Below the pieces are notes generated by a model that had not been told where the DNA came from, did no database searches, and saw only the letters and a list, made by a program, of their open reading frames with translations. The position numbers were made by a program, and so were the translations under genes. Source: Chromatiales bacterium (GTDB taxonomy: Bacteria > Pseudomonadota > Gammaproteobacteria > Thiohalospirales > Thiohalospiraceae). From it: a stretch of DNA of 57,580 nucleotides. The DNA is taken from positions 1 to 57,580 of the forward strand of contig JALSHD010000128.1 of the NCBI GenBank assembly GCA_026982395.1, in the 5' to 3' direction. Positions 47,833-57,296 of the stretch are shown piece by piece (position 1 is the first letter of the stretch; each line of letters opens with the position of its first letter).

Positions 47833-48596
47833 ACTACCTTGTCGTCGTTGCCCTTGTCTGCATATCCCAGGTTGCCTGGGCCGGTAGCGTTACTGTTGCT
47901 GTTGCGGCCAATTTTGTCACCCCGGCCAGGCAGATAGCGGAGGCGTTTCAGCAAAACAGTGAACACACTGTCGTCATTAGTTCCGGCTCTACGGGCAAGC
48001 TGTTTGCACAGATAGAGCACGGTGCTCCCTTTGATCTGTTTCTTGCGGCTGACAGCCAGCGGCCACGGCTGCTGGAGCAGAATGGCAAGGCGGTATCCGG
48101 TAGCCGTTTTACCTATGCGCTGGGGAAAATTGTCTTGTGGAGTCCCCGCCCGGGTTATGTGGATGAGCATGGCGATATTTTGAAAAAAGGCAGCTTTAAA
48201 CGGTTGGCTCTTGCCAGTCCGCGGCTCGCTCCCTATGGGCTGGCGGCACAGCAGGTGATGAAAAAACTGGGGGTATGGGTGGGTTTGCAAGGGCGCTTGG
48301 TTCAAGGCGAAAACATCGCCCAGGCGTTCCAGTTCGTTATCAGCGGAAATGCTTCGCTGGGTTTTGTCGCGCTTGCCCAGATTCGGGCGGCTGGAAGCCC
48401 AGGCTCTGTCTGGCAGATCCCGGGCGAACTGTATCAGCCCATCCGGCAGCAGGCTGTGCTGTTGCAGCGAGGCAAAAACAGCGCTGCGGCCAATACTTTT
48501 TTTCATTATCTGCAAAGTGGCGAGGCCCGGGAGATTATCCGGAATATGGGGTATGAGGTGGTAGCGAGCGGCGACCAGAGCCATGTCGCTGAGTGA
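47829..48596 (+). CDS. modA: Molybdate ABC transporter substrate-binding protein
   Basis: A 255-residue periplasmic protein. From the TTG at 47829 it begins [19 protein letters not shown], a signal peptide; no ATG or GTG in frame gives a credible start, and the GGAGG at 47823 is too close, so coupling to the upstream stop is probable. The ModA core is [46 protein letters not shown] and [10 protein letters not shown]. Confidence 0.88.
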   Translation: MNYLVVVALVCISQVAWAGSVTVAVAANFVTPARQIAEAFQQNSEHTVVISSGSTGKLFAQIEHGAPFDLFLAADSQRPRLLEQNGKAVSGSRFTYALGKIVLWSPRPGYVDEHGDILKKGSFKRLALASPRLAPYGLAAQQVMKKLGVWVGLQGRLVQGENIAQAFQFVISGNASLGFVALAQIRAAGSPGSVWQIPGELYQPIRQQAVLLQRGKNSAAANTFFHYLQSGEAREIIRNMGYEVVASGDQSHVAE

Positions 48597-49269
48597 GACT
48601 GATATCCAGGCCATCTGGTTAACGTTGCGATTGGCCAGCGTGACTACGCTGCTGCTGCTGCTGGTAGGGACGCCGCTGGCATGGTGGCTGGCGCGTACCC
48701 GCTCCTGGCTTAAACAACCGGTGGCCGCCATAACTGCCCTGCCGCTGGTATTGCCGCCGACGGTGCTCGGTTTCTACTTGTTGATTTTGTTGGGACCCAA
48801 CGGGCCGGTGGGTTCGCTGATGCTGGATCTTGGTCTGGATACATTGCCGTTTACCTTTCCTGGTCTGGTGGTGGCGTCAATGATCTATTCACTGCCGTTT
48901 ATGGTGCAGCCGTTGCAAAACGCCTTTTCTGCAATTGGCGATCGCCCTCTGGAGGTGGCGGCGACGCTGCGGGCCTCTGCCCTGGATCGGTTTTTGACTG
49001 TTGTTATACCGCTGGCGCGCCCCGGTTTTTTGACGGGTATCGTGCTGGCCTTTGCCCATACCGTAGGTGAGTTTGGTGTAATATTGATGATTGGTGGCAA
49101 TATTCCCGGTGAGACCCATGTGTTGTCAGTTGCCATTTATGATCATGTGGAGGCGCTGGACTACAGAAATGCTCACATGTTGTCAGCGGGTCTGCTGGCG
49201 TTTTCGTTTCTGGTTATCTTGTTGTTGAATCTGGTCAACAAGCGTACCCATCAGGGGTTGGGTCAGTGA
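48583..49269 (+). CDS. modB: Molybdate ABC transporter permease
   Basis: A 228-residue inner-membrane permease with the transporter EAA-type loop [26 protein letters not shown] and the ModB-specific [22 protein letters not shown]. It overlaps modA by 14 bp and modC by 4 bp. Confidence 0.95.
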   Translation: MSLSETDIQAIWLTLRLASVTTLLLLLVGTPLAWWLARTRSWLKQPVAAITALPLVLPPTVLGFYLLILLGPNGPVGSLMLDLGLDTLPFTFPGLVVASMIYSLPFMVQPLQNAFSAIGDRPLEVAATLRASALDRFLTVVIPLARPGFLTGIVLAFAHTVGEFGVILMIGGNIPGETHVLSVAIYDHVEALDYRNAHMLSAGLLAFSFLVILLLNLVNKRTHQGLGQ

Positions 49270-50354
49270 CGGAGGTCAGGGTTCGCTTTAGTGTAGAACT
49301 GGAAGATTTTTCCCTGGATGTTGAATTTCAGGCTCCCGGCAAGGGCGTCACAGCCCTGTTTGGTCACTCCGGCTCCGGCAAGACGACGTTGTTGCGCTGT
49401 CTGGCGGGTTTGGAGCGAAGGGCCTCGGGGTTTTTGCAGGTCAATAGTGAGATTTGGCAGGACAACGCCAATGGTATCTGTCGGCCCACCCATCGTCGCG
49501 CAGTGGGCTACGTGTTCCAGGAGGCCAGCTTGTTTCCCCACCTGTCGGTTCGCCGTAACCTGAAGTACGGCTTGAAACGCGTTCCCGCCTCGCAGCGTCA
49601 GGTGAGTTTTGATGATGCCGTGGCTCTGGCAGGACTTTCCGACTTGTTGGAGCGCGCTCCAGTGCGATTGTCCGGCGGTGAACGTCAACGGGTTGCTATC
49701 GCCCGGGCGCTATTGACCAGTCCGCGGCTGCTGTTGATGGATGAACCACTGTCGGCGCTGGATGAGCGCAGCAAGCAGGATATTTTTCCTTGCCTGGAGC
49801 GTCTGCACAGCGAGCTTTCCATTCCGGTAATCTATGTCAGCCATTCACTGAAAGAGGTGGCGCGGCTAGCGGATCATATGGTCTGGATGGAGGAGGGTCG
49901 GGTGCGTGCTTCCGATTCGCTGCAGAGGGTGCTTACCCGGCTGGATTTGTCGGTGGAGCGCGGTGATGAGGCTGGTGCGATACTGGAGACAGTGGTTGCC
50001 CTGCACGATGATAATTACCACTTAACTGCGCTGGATGGCTGCTGTGGGCGAGTATGGATCAACCGGCTGGACAGGAAGCCGGGGCAAACGGTACGGGTTC
50101 ATGTTCCGGCACGGGATGTCAGTATAAGCCTGGAGAAAAGCGGTGACAGCAGCATTCTCAATATCTGGCAGACAGTGGTAGAGGATATCCGCGAAGTGTC
50201 CCGCAGTCAGGTGTTGATACGGCTGATCTGTAACAGCGGCCGGGACAGCCCCCGCTTGCTGGCGCGGATTACCCGTAAATCCTGTGTCAAGCTGCGTTTG
50301 AAGCCGGGAATGAAAGTGTTTGCCCAGCTAAAAAGTGCGGCGCTTATTGATTGA
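49266..50354 (+). CDS. modC: Molybdate ABC transporter ATP-binding protein
   Basis: A 362-residue ATPase: Walker [10 protein letters not shown], signature LSGGERQR, Walker [14 protein letters not shown], and a C-terminal mop/TOBE region (about 290-355) that binds molybdate. The start is GTG overlapping modB (GTGA). Its 3' end overlaps the convergent M48 protease gene by 27 bp. Confidence 0.95.
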   Translation: MTEVRVRFSVELEDFSLDVEFQAPGKGVTALFGHSGSGKTTLLRCLAGLERRASGFLQVNSEIWQDNANGICRPTHRRAVGYVFQEASLFPHLSVRRNLKYGLKRVPASQRQVSFDDAVALAGLSDLLERAPVRLSGGERQRVAIARALLTSPRLLLMDEPLSALDERSKQDIFPCLERLHSELSIPVIYVSHSLKEVARLADHMVWMEEGRVRASDSLQRVLTRLDLSVERGDEAGAILETVVALHDDNYHLTALDGCCGRVWINRLDRKPGQTVRVHVPARDVSISLEKSGDSSILNIWQTVVEDIREVSRSQVLIRLICNSGRDSPRLLARITRKSCVKLRLKPGMKVFAQLKSAALID

Positions 50355-51899
50355 CTTTTGACTGGTTTGAACCGGGGTGGCGCGAATCACCCCGATGCGT
50401 ACTTCATCGCGTGGTCTTGGCAAGCGCAAGGTGACTGTTTTCCCTGGTGGAATGGTGCCATTGACGGGGATTTTGTCCATCTTTCCGGCGCGATGCTGGA
50501 TCCCCAGCATGATTCGGGTAACAGCGAGCGGGGCACGATTGCTGATCTTAACAAGGAAGCGGCCCTTGCTGTCCAGACCACCACGCGCAGAGATATACTT
50601 TCCCGGTTCCTGCGGCAGCTCCAGCCTGGCCAGAAAAATGGCGGCCTGCTGACCCAGTGGAGAGCGTGAGCCGGCCGCTGCCCGATAGTGTGCGATGGCG
50701 CTCTTTTCATCACGTGCCTTGAGTGCCATGTTACCCAGGGCATAATGTGCGGTCGCCGTTGGAAGCAGTTTCAGGCTGCGTTCGAGGTCCTGACGGGCAC
50801 TGGATTCATCTGCCAGCTCCTGCTCGATCAGGCCGCGTTGCAGATAAAAGGCGAAAAAGGTGTCATTTTGTCCGACTGCCTTGTCAAACATGCGTTTCGC
50901 CTGCCGCAGTTTTCCCAGCTTCAGCAAGGCATCACCACGCAGGCCATAGAACAGCGCCTCTCTTTTTTCCTGCTGGATGGCCTTGTCAGCCAGCGTCAGC
51001 GCCCTGTTTGCATCCCCTTCGGACAAGGCCTTGCGGCCAGCATCGTAATCTGCATAGGCCTGTTTTGTGGCTTTCAGTGTGGAGATACGTTGCAGGTACT
51101 CCTGTTGCCCTTTTTTCAGTCCCCGGGGAAAGGTGGCGGCATATTTCCGGTTTGCCTCAACGCGCTCCTGTGAAGGAGGATGAGAAGCGAACAGCCCTTC
51201 CAACCAGCCGGTTTTGCGCCCCTTTGAAAGCCGTACAAAGGTCTCCTGCAGGGTCACGGCCGCCTGTGGATCATAGCCCGCCCGGACCATATACTTCATG
51301 CCGTATTTATCAGACTCCAGTTCTGCGTTGCGGCCATATTTGGTATTGATCAGTTGTGCTCCGATACCTGCGGCTCCCACCATCAGATCAGCGTACTGCT
51401 CTCCGGCGGAAGCCATGCGGGCGGCGATCACCCCCAGTTGCAACAGCATCCCACGTTCCATCGAACGGGCACCATGGCGTGCCGCCGCATGGACGATTTC
51501 ATGTCCCAGTACTGCGGCAAGTTCCGCCTCGGAATTGAGCTCCAGCAACAGCCCCCGGTTAATGGCGATCTTGCCGCCGGGCAACGCCCAGGCGTTGGGT
51601 ACCGAGTTGTTGAGTACAATAAACTCATAGGGCAGCTCCGGCCGGTCGCTCACCCTGGCCAGCTTCTGGCCTACCTCATTGATGTAACGGGTGAGCTCGG
51701 GATCCAGTTGATAAGCACCACCCTGTGACTGCCGGGAAGGGAGGTAGCTCTGCTGGCCAATCTGGATCTCCTGCGTCTGGGATACCAGACGCAGCTCGCG
51801 CTTGCCGGTTACCGGGTTGGTGGCGCAGCTGCTCAATAGTAGCAGACCAGAGAGCAGGGGAGCGATCCAGTATCTCGATATATATTTGTTTGGTATCAT
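50328..51899 (-). CDS. M48-family TPR metalloprotease lipoprotein (BepA-like)
   Basis: A 523-residue predicted lipoprotein. The start MIPNKYISRYW gives a signal with lipobox LLLLSSC (Cys 25). The zinc motif is LGHEIVHAAARHG (H133, E134, H137), with NAELESDKYG (191-200) supplying the third ligand. A TPR-rich region follows (about 290-430), then about 80 C-terminal residues (RAPLAVTRIMLGIQHR, NGTIPPGKTVTLRLPRP) that look like an extra beta domain. It may act in outer-membrane protein quality control as BepA does. Confidence 0.85.
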   Translation of the reverse strand: MIPNKYISRYWIAPLLSGLLLLSSCATNPVTGKRELRLVSQTQEIQIGQQSYLPSRQSQGGAYQLDPELTRYINEVGQKLARVSDRPELPYEFIVLNNSVPNAWALPGGKIAINRGLLLELNSEAELAAVLGHEIVHAAARHGARSMERGMLLQLGVIAARMASAGEQYADLMVGAAGIGAQLINTKYGRNAELESDKYGMKYMVRAGYDPQAAVTLQETFVRLSKGRKTGWLEGLFASHPPSQERVEANRKYAATFPRGLKKGQQEYLQRISTLKATKQAYADYDAGRKALSEGDANRALTLADKAIQQEKREALFYGLRGDALLKLGKLRQAKRMFDKAVGQNDTFFAFYLQRGLIEQELADESSARQDLERSLKLLPTATAHYALGNMALKARDEKSAIAHYRAAAGSRSPLGQQAAIFLARLELPQEPGKYISARGGLDSKGRFLVKISNRAPLAVTRIMLGIQHRAGKMDKIPVNGTIPPGKTVTLRLPRPRDEVRIGVIRATPVQTSQKSINKRRTF

Positions 51900-51952
51900 T
51901 TTTTTGGTCCGGGTTTCCGTAACGATACCCGGTTTTTCAGCCTCCGCCAAGA

Positions 51953-52666
51953 TCAGCTTCGGAGAGAAGCTCGGGCACAGGCCCAGATATCGATGCGTTC
52001 TGCCCCAGCTTGGCGCAGCACCCTGGTCATCGCGTTAACGGTATGGCCGGTGGTGACCACATCATCGATAATGACAATATGTTTTGCGCGGAGATCACCC
52101 GTTACACGGAAGGCATTTCGTACATTTATGCGTCGCTGTTCTGTATGCAGTCCCGATTGTGCGGCGGTTGCGCTTACCCTTCGGCAGATCTGTGTGTCGA
52201 CAGGGAGTTTCAGCTGTTTTGCGATGGGGCGGGCCAGTTCCAGAGCTTGGTTAAAGCCCCGTTCACGCAGTCGTGCGGGATGCAGTGGCACCGGGACAAG
52301 CAGCTCAGGCTGCACAGATTGTGCAAGCCAGCGGGCCATGAGCGTGCCAAGCAGGCGGGCGTGAGTCAGTTTTCGGTGAAACTTGAGCTGGGTCAACAGA
52401 TGATCAACCGGATATTGGTAGTGTAACGGTGCAAAGCAGCTGTCGTAAGCAGGGGTTTTTTTCTGGCATGCGCCGCACTGCCGGTTGCCGGATTCCACGG
52501 GCAGGGGTAAACCGCAAGTGCGGCAGGAGTGGTTGTTACAGGGCAGGTCGGCAAGGCAAGCGTGGCACAGATCGAGATCTTCGGCACCCGGATCGCAGCA
52601 CAAAATGCAGCGTGACGGGAATACGGCAGTCCGAATGTTATTTGCCCATTTGTTAATCATTGTCAT
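51953..52666 (-). CDS. comF: ComF/GntX family phosphoribosyltransferase-like protein
   Basis: A 237-residue ComF-type protein. An N-terminal four-cysteine zinc module ([28 protein letters not shown]) precedes a phosphoribosyltransferase domain ([41 protein letters not shown]). It is involved in DNA uptake where studied. In gammaproteobacteria it is normally divergent from bioB, as here. Confidence 0.92.
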   Translation of the reverse strand: MTMINKWANNIRTAVFPSRCILCCDPGAEDLDLCHACLADLPCNNHSCRTCGLPLPVESGNRQCGACQKKTPAYDSCFAPLHYQYPVDHLLTQLKFHRKLTHARLLGTLMARWLAQSVQPELLVPVPLHPARLRERGFNQALELARPIAKQLKLPVDTQICRRVSATAAQSGLHTEQRRINVRNAFRVTGDLRAKHIVIIDDVVTTGHTVNAMTRVLRQAGAERIDIWACARASLRS

Positions 52667-52711
52667 GTTGTCATGTTGTCAGGTTGACAGGTGTGGTGCA
52701 GGCTTTACTAT
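52663..52711 (+). promoter_or_regulatory. bioB promoter with an 8-bp tandem repeat
   Basis: A perfect TTGACA (52684-52689), a 16-bp spacer and TACTAT (52706-52711) form a likely sigma-70 promoter for bioB. Directly upstream, TCATGTTG repeats at 52663 and 52671, with a variant TCAGGTTG at 52679 that runs into the -35. The comF start codon lies inside the first repeat. No BirA-type operator was recognised. Confidence 0.55.
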
Positions 52712-52748
52712 GCCGGACAACCAGGTTATTCATTTAGTGAACCGGATT

Positions 52749-53777
52749 ATGAATTATTCCACAATCGAAAAACTGCGTCACGACTGGCAAAGGCAGGAGG
52801 TGGAGGAGCTGTTCCGGCTGCCGTTCAGCGAGTTGCTGTTCCGTGCCCAGAGTGTACACCGCCGCCACTTCGATCCTGCCGAGATTCAGGTGAGCAGCCT
52901 GCTCAGCATCAAGACCGGCTCCTGCCCGGAGGATTGCGCCTACTGCCCGCAGAGCGCCTACCACGATACCGGGCTGGGTGAGGAGGCGCTGCTGGAGGTG
53001 CAGCAGGTGGTGGAGTCGGCGCGTGCCGCCCGTGCCGCCGGGGTCAGCCGCTTCTGCATGGGTGCGGCGTGGCGCAATCCGGGGGATGACGATCTGAACC
53101 GGGTCGAGGCGATGATCCGCGGGGTCAAGGCGCTGGGGATGGAGACCTGCATGACGCTCGGGATGCTCGACAGGGAGCAGGCGGCGCGGTTGCAAGCGGC
53201 GGGGCTGGACTACTACAACCACAACCTGGATACCTCGCCGGAGTTCTACGGCACGGTGATCACCACCCGCACCTATCAGGATCGGCTGGATACCCTAAAA
53301 CACGTGCGCGATGCGGGGATCAAGGTGTGCTGTGGCGGGATTCTCGGCATGGGTGAGGAGCGCCGGGATCGGATCGGGCTGCTGCTGCAGCTGGCGAACA
53401 TGGAGCCACATCCGGACAGCGTCCCGGTCAATTTGCTGGTGCAGGTGGAGGGCACTCCGCTGGAAGGGGTGGAACAGCTGGATCCGCTGGAGTTTGTGCG
53501 CTGTATCGCGGTGGCGCGCATCATGATGCCCGCCTCGCTGGTGCGGCTCTCTGCCGGGCGGGAGAGCATGAGTGACGAGCTGCAGGCGCTCTGTTTTCTG
53601 GCGGGCGCCAACTCGGTGTTCTACGGCGACAAGCTGCTGACCGCCCCCAACGCGGAGAGCTGCGGGGACGATGCGCTGTTCGAGCGTCTCGGTCTGCGGC
53701 GCATGGCGCCGGCCGATGACGGGCGGGCAACGACCCCTTCCGGCGAGATCAGCTACCGGATCTGCAGGAGCTCCTGA
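52749..53777 (+). CDS. bioB: Biotin synthase
   Basis: A 342-residue radical SAM enzyme that inserts sulfur into dethiobiotin. The [4Fe-4S] motif is C59-x3-C63-x2-C66 in [36 protein letters not shown] and [10 protein letters not shown] are conserved BioB segments. The start is the ATG of [13 protein letters not shown]. The gene and those after it are visibly richer in G+C than comF upstream. Confidence 0.97.
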   Translation: MNYSTIEKLRHDWQRQEVEELFRLPFSELLFRAQSVHRRHFDPAEIQVSSLLSIKTGSCPEDCAYCPQSAYHDTGLGEEALLEVQQVVESARAARAAGVSRFCMGAAWRNPGDDDLNRVEAMIRGVKALGMETCMTLGMLDREQAARLQAAGLDYYNHNLDTSPEFYGTVITTRTYQDRLDTLKHVRDAGIKVCCGGILGMGEERRDRIGLLLQLANMEPHPDSVPVNLLVQVEGTPLEGVEQLDPLEFVRCIAVARIMMPASLVRLSAGRESMSDELQALCFLAGANSVFYGDKLLTAPNAESCGDDALFERLGLRRMAPADDGRATTPSGEISYRICRSS

Positions 53778-53779
53778 CC

Positions 53780-54964
53780 ATGCTGCAGATCGAGGAGAGC
53801 TCTTTCCACGGCGGGATCGGGCTGTGGCGTCTCGGGTTTCGCCCCTTCTTTCTGGGTGCCGGAGTGTTCGCCGTGCTGCTGATGGCCATGTGGATGGAGA
53901 TCTACCTGTTCGGCTGGAACATGGTCCCGGCCGGCTATGCCGCCCCGATATGGCATGCCCACGAGATGATCTATGGTTACGGTGTGGCGGTCATCGCCGG
54001 ATTTCTGCTCACCGCGGTGAGGAACTGGACCAACGTGCAGACCCTGCACGGCCCCGGCCTGATGGCGCTGTTTGTGCTCTGGGTTGCCGCCAGGGTGGCC
54101 CCCTTTTCCGGTTCGCCGGAGGTTGCGTTCCTGTTCGACACGCTGTTCATGCTCGCCTTCACCGGTGCTGTGCTGCATCCGGTGGTCAAGGCCCGGAGCT
54201 GGAACCAGCTGGTGGTGGTCGCCATCGTCTTTCTGCTGGCCTGCAGCAACATCCTGTTCTATCTCGGCCTGACCGGCTTGTTCCCGGACGGCACCCGGAT
54301 GGGGCTGTATGGCGGTCTCTATCTGGTGGTGGCAATGATCCTGCTGGTGGGGCGGCGGGTGATCCCCTTCTTCATCGAACGGGGGTGCGACACCCCGGTT
54401 CAGCTCACCGAGCGGCCTTGGCTGGATATCGCCATCGTGGCCTGCTATGCGCTGTTTGTCATCGTGGATCTGTTCACCTCCCTGCCGACGCTCGCCGCGC
54501 TGCTGGCAGCGGTTCTGCTTATCCTGAACACTCTCCGCCTGGCCGACTGGTACACCCCGGGGATCTGGAAAAAGCCGCTGCTGTGGGTGCTCTATGTCGC
54601 CTATCTCTGGATCACCGGCGGATTCCTGCTGAAGGCTGCCGGCCTGTTCGGGCACTCTCCGACCCTCGCCGTGCACGCCTTTACCGTGGGGGGGATCGGC
54701 ATGATGACGCTGGGAATGATGGCACGGGTCGCGCTGGGGCATACCGGCAGAAATGTGTTCGATCCCCCCGCCTCCGTGTGGTGGATGTTCCTGCTGCTGG
54801 CAGCGGGTGCGGTGGTCCGGGTTCTGTTTCCTCTGCTGTCCGTGGAGCAGTATCAGCTCTGGATTGCGGCTTCCCAGCTGCTGTGGATGGCCGCGTTTGC
54901 CCTGTTCCTGTTTGTCTACGCCCCGATCCTGATCAAGCCGAGGGTCGATGGCAGATATGGGTGA
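53780..54964 (+). CDS. nnrS: NnrS family membrane protein inserted in the biotin operon
   Basis: A 394-residue protein with about twelve hydrophobic segments. [27 protein letters not shown] is the NnrS signature with conserved histidines; [26 protein letters not shown] follows late. NnrS is a haem- and copper-associated protein linked to nitric oxide response and relief of nitrosative stress. It begins 2 bp after bioB and overlaps bioF by 17 bp. Confidence 0.92.
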   Translation: MLQIEESSFHGGIGLWRLGFRPFFLGAGVFAVLLMAMWMEIYLFGWNMVPAGYAAPIWHAHEMIYGYGVAVIAGFLLTAVRNWTNVQTLHGPGLMALFVLWVAARVAPFSGSPEVAFLFDTLFMLAFTGAVLHPVVKARSWNQLVVVAIVFLLACSNILFYLGLTGLFPDGTRMGLYGGLYLVVAMILLVGRRVIPFFIERGCDTPVQLTERPWLDIAIVACYALFVIVDLFTSLPTLAALLAAVLLILNTLRLADWYTPGIWKKPLLWVLYVAYLWITGGFLLKAAGLFGHSPTLAVHAFTVGGIGMMTLGMMARVALGHTGRNVFDPPASVWWMFLLLAAGAVVRVLFPLLSVEQYQLWIAASQLLWMAAFALFLFVYAPILIKPRVDGRYG

Positions 54965-56132
54965 GGCCGCAGGGCAGGGCTGGAGTGATTCCCTCGCCGG
55001 CACTCTGCAGCAGCTGAAACGGGAAGGGCTGTATCGTGCCCGCCGCGTCGTGGAGACGCCGCCGGGCCGGCAGGTGGTTGTGGATGGCCGGGAGTGTCTC
55101 TCCTTCTGCAGCAACGACTACCTCGGTCTGGCCAATGATCCGGCAGTGGTGGCGGCTTTCCGAAAGGGTGCGCAGCGGTACGGCGCGGGCAGCGGTGCCT
55201 CCCACCTGATCTCCGGCCACTCTGTTGCCCATCACGCCCTGGAGGAGGAGCTGGCCGATTTCACCGGGCGCGAGCGCGCCCTGCTGTTCTCGACCGGATA
55301 CATGGCCAACCTGGGTGTCATCAGCGCCCTGTGCGGGCGCGCCGACACGGTGCTGGAGGATCGTCTCAACCACGCCTCGCTGCTGGATGCCGCCCTGCTC
55401 TCCCGGGCGCGGCTGCGGCGCTATGTCCACGGGGATCCGGCCGGTCTGGAGCGCTGTCTCGACGGGACGGGTGAGGGCAGGGTGCTGGTGGCCAGCGACG
55501 GCGTATTCAGCATGGACGGCGATCTGGCGCCGCTGCCGGAGCTGGCCGCGGCGGCAGAGCGCCACGGTGCCTGGCTGATGGTGGACGACGCCCACGGCCT
55601 CGGCGTGCTGGGCGCGACCGGAGCCGGGACGGTGGAACATTTCAACCTGGACCAGCAGCAGGTGCCGGTGCTGATGGGGACGCTGGGCAAGGCGTTTGGC
55701 GTGTTTGGGGCCTTTGTCGCGGGCAGCGAGCTGTTGATCGAGACGCTGATTCAGCGGGCGCGCAGCTATATCTACACCACCGCCCTGCCGCCGGCGGTAG
55801 CGGAAGCGGCGCGCGCCAGCCTGGGCCTGATCCGTGAGCAGCCGTGGCGGCGCCGGCATCTGCACGCCCTTGTCCGGCGGTTTCGCAGCGGCGCTGATCA
55901 GCTGGATCTGCCACTGCTGGCATCGGAGACACCGGTGCAGCCGCTGCTGGTGGGGGAGCCGGAGCGGGCAGAGCGGTTGAGCCGGAAGCTGCTGGAGCGG
56001 GGGATCCTGATCGGCGCGATCCGGCCCCCTACGGTGCCGGCCGGCAGCTCCCGGTTGCGCATCACCCTGTCGGCGGCCCATACCGAGTCCGACGTGGATC
56101 GGCTGCTCACCGCACTGGAGGAGGTGGTGTGA
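54948..56132 (+). CDS. bioF: 8-amino-7-oxononanoate synthase
   Basis: A 394-residue PLP enzyme that condenses pimeloyl-ACP with alanine. [20 protein letters not shown] and [11 protein letters not shown] are present, and K248 in GTLGKAFG is the PLP lysine. It overlaps nnrS by 17 bp and bioH by 4 bp (GTGTGA). Confidence 0.96.
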   Translation: MADMGEAAGQGWSDSLAGTLQQLKREGLYRARRVVETPPGRQVVVDGRECLSFCSNDYLGLANDPAVVAAFRKGAQRYGAGSGASHLISGHSVAHHALEEELADFTGRERALLFSTGYMANLGVISALCGRADTVLEDRLNHASLLDAALLSRARLRRYVHGDPAGLERCLDGTGEGRVLVASDGVFSMDGDLAPLPELAAAAERHGAWLMVDDAHGLGVLGATGAGTVEHFNLDQQQVPVLMGTLGKAFGVFGAFVAGSELLIETLIQRARSYIYTTALPPAVAEAARASLGLIREQPWRRRHLHALVRRFRSGADQLDLPLLASETPVQPLLVGEPERAERLSRKLLERGILIGAIRPPTVPAGSSRLRITLSAAHTESDVDRLLTALEEVV

Positions 56133-56974
56133 GACTGCACGCGGAGAGCCGGGGAACAGGGGTGGATCTGGTCATGCTGCACGGCTGGGGCATGCACTCC
56201 GCCATGTGGGGAGAGCTGGCCGACGGGCTGGCCGGGTTCTGCCGGGTCACCACGGTCGACCTGCCGGGGCACGGCTTGAGTCCCGCCCTGGAGCCGGAGC
56301 ACGCCGCCTCGCTTTCCGGCTGGGCCGCGGCAGTTGCCGAAGTGGCGCCTGCGCGGGCGGTCTGGCTGGGCTGGTCACTGGGCGGCCTGGTGGCGATGCG
56401 GGCGGCGCTGGATTTTCCACAACGGGTGTCACGACTGATTCTGGTGGCTGCAAACGCCAGTTTCGTGCAGCGCCCCGACTGGCCCCGCGCCCAGCCCTCC
56501 GCAACGCTGGATGGATTCGCGGCGGGACTGCGGCAGGATTACCGCACCGTTCTGCAGCGCTTCCTCGCCCTGCAGGCGTGGGGCAGCGAGGATGCGCGGC
56601 GCCAGGTGCGGATGTTGCGGGAGAGCCTGTTCGTTCACGGAGAGCCGCACCCCGCGGCGCTGGCGGCCGGACTGCGGATGTTGAAACAGGCCGATCTGCG
56701 CCGTGAGCTGCCCGGTCTGACGCAACCCGCGCTGCTGATTGCGGGGCAGCGCGACACCCTGGTTCCTCCGGCCGCGCTGAAGAGCATGGTGCAACTTATG
56801 CCAGATGCGCGGATGGAGACGGTTCCGGGGGCGGGGCACGCCCCCTTTCTGTTTCACTCCGGACGTTTCCGGCAGCTGGTTGGAGAGTTTCTCAGCAGCG
56901 CCCGTTCAACCCATCCGAATCAACGAAACAATCACTTGGCACCAAGAAAGGGTATGAAGGGGAACAGATTTTGA
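56129..56974 (+). CDS. bioH: Pimeloyl-ACP methyl ester carboxylesterase with extended C-terminus
   Basis: A 281-residue alpha/beta hydrolase that frees pimeloyl-ACP from its methyl ester. The nucleophile is S83 in [11 protein letters not shown]; the acid is in [10 protein letters not shown] and the histidine in [10 protein letters not shown]. The start is GTG. BioH is usually near 256 residues; the last 25 (after about [12 protein letters not shown]) are hydrophilic and unlike the family. This is where the G+C-rich DNA ends, so the tail probably comes from a junction with inserted DNA. No bioC or bioD follows. Confidence 0.9.
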   Translation: MRLHAESRGTGVDLVMLHGWGMHSAMWGELADGLAGFCRVTTVDLPGHGLSPALEPEHAASLSGWAAAVAEVAPARAVWLGWSLGGLVAMRAALDFPQRVSRLILVAANASFVQRPDWPRAQPSATLDGFAAGLRQDYRTVLQRFLALQAWGSEDARRQVRMLRESLFVHGEPHPAALAAGLRMLKQADLRRELPGLTQPALLIAGQRDTLVPPAALKSMVQLMPDARMETVPGAGHAPFLFHSGRFRQLVGEFLSSARSTHPNQRNNHLAPRKGMKGNRF

Positions 56975-57099
56975 ATGTTGAGCCATGCCCACGAAAATCA
57001 CTCCAAATCATCGATGTAAAAATTGAAATCGGCAATAGGGTATCCCTATAAATTGCTCATTCCGCCGTTCTGGGGAACGTAACGAAAAGTTGTCATTGT
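56975..57099. other. AT-rich intergenic DNA after bioH
   Basis: A non-coding stretch with a clear drop in G+C after the biotin genes. It holds no reading frame, terminator or tRNA that I can support. Confidence 0.4.
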
Positions 57100-57249
57100 A
57101 ACTACTCAGCTTGCTCCTGAAACGCGCCACCTCTGCGTTGGAAAATGGTTATTTGCCGGTGCAAACTCGCATTTTCCCCATGGATCTCACGCATTTTGGA
57201 AGGAATCTGAGTAGTTTCGTAACCTGTTTACTACTCGATGGGCAGTTAC
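57100..57249 (+). repeat. Foldback repeat family 1, copy 3
   Basis: A 150-bp copy in the same orientation as copy 1. The first 57 bases are nearly identical to copy 1 (TAACTACTCAGCTTGCTCC, then GCGTTGGAAAATGG); the centre and the right half are more diverged. It ends in GATGGGCAGTTA. It lies between bioH and a broken transposase. Confidence 0.75.
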
Positions 57250-57296
57250 CTTTTCATTTGGTTTCGAGCATCGAAAATTCATTTTTTTGGAGGCTT

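Noticed and set aside
52700-52748. A BirA operator before bioB (GGTT-N12-AACC at about 52729-52748)
   Set aside because: The arms are only four bases and do not match the TTGTAAACC-type half-site.
53753-55114. A 453-codon frame antisense to nnrS and bioF
   Set aside because: It is a side effect of high G+C; the product is low complexity (Gln, His, Arg rich), and both genes on the plus strand are well supported.
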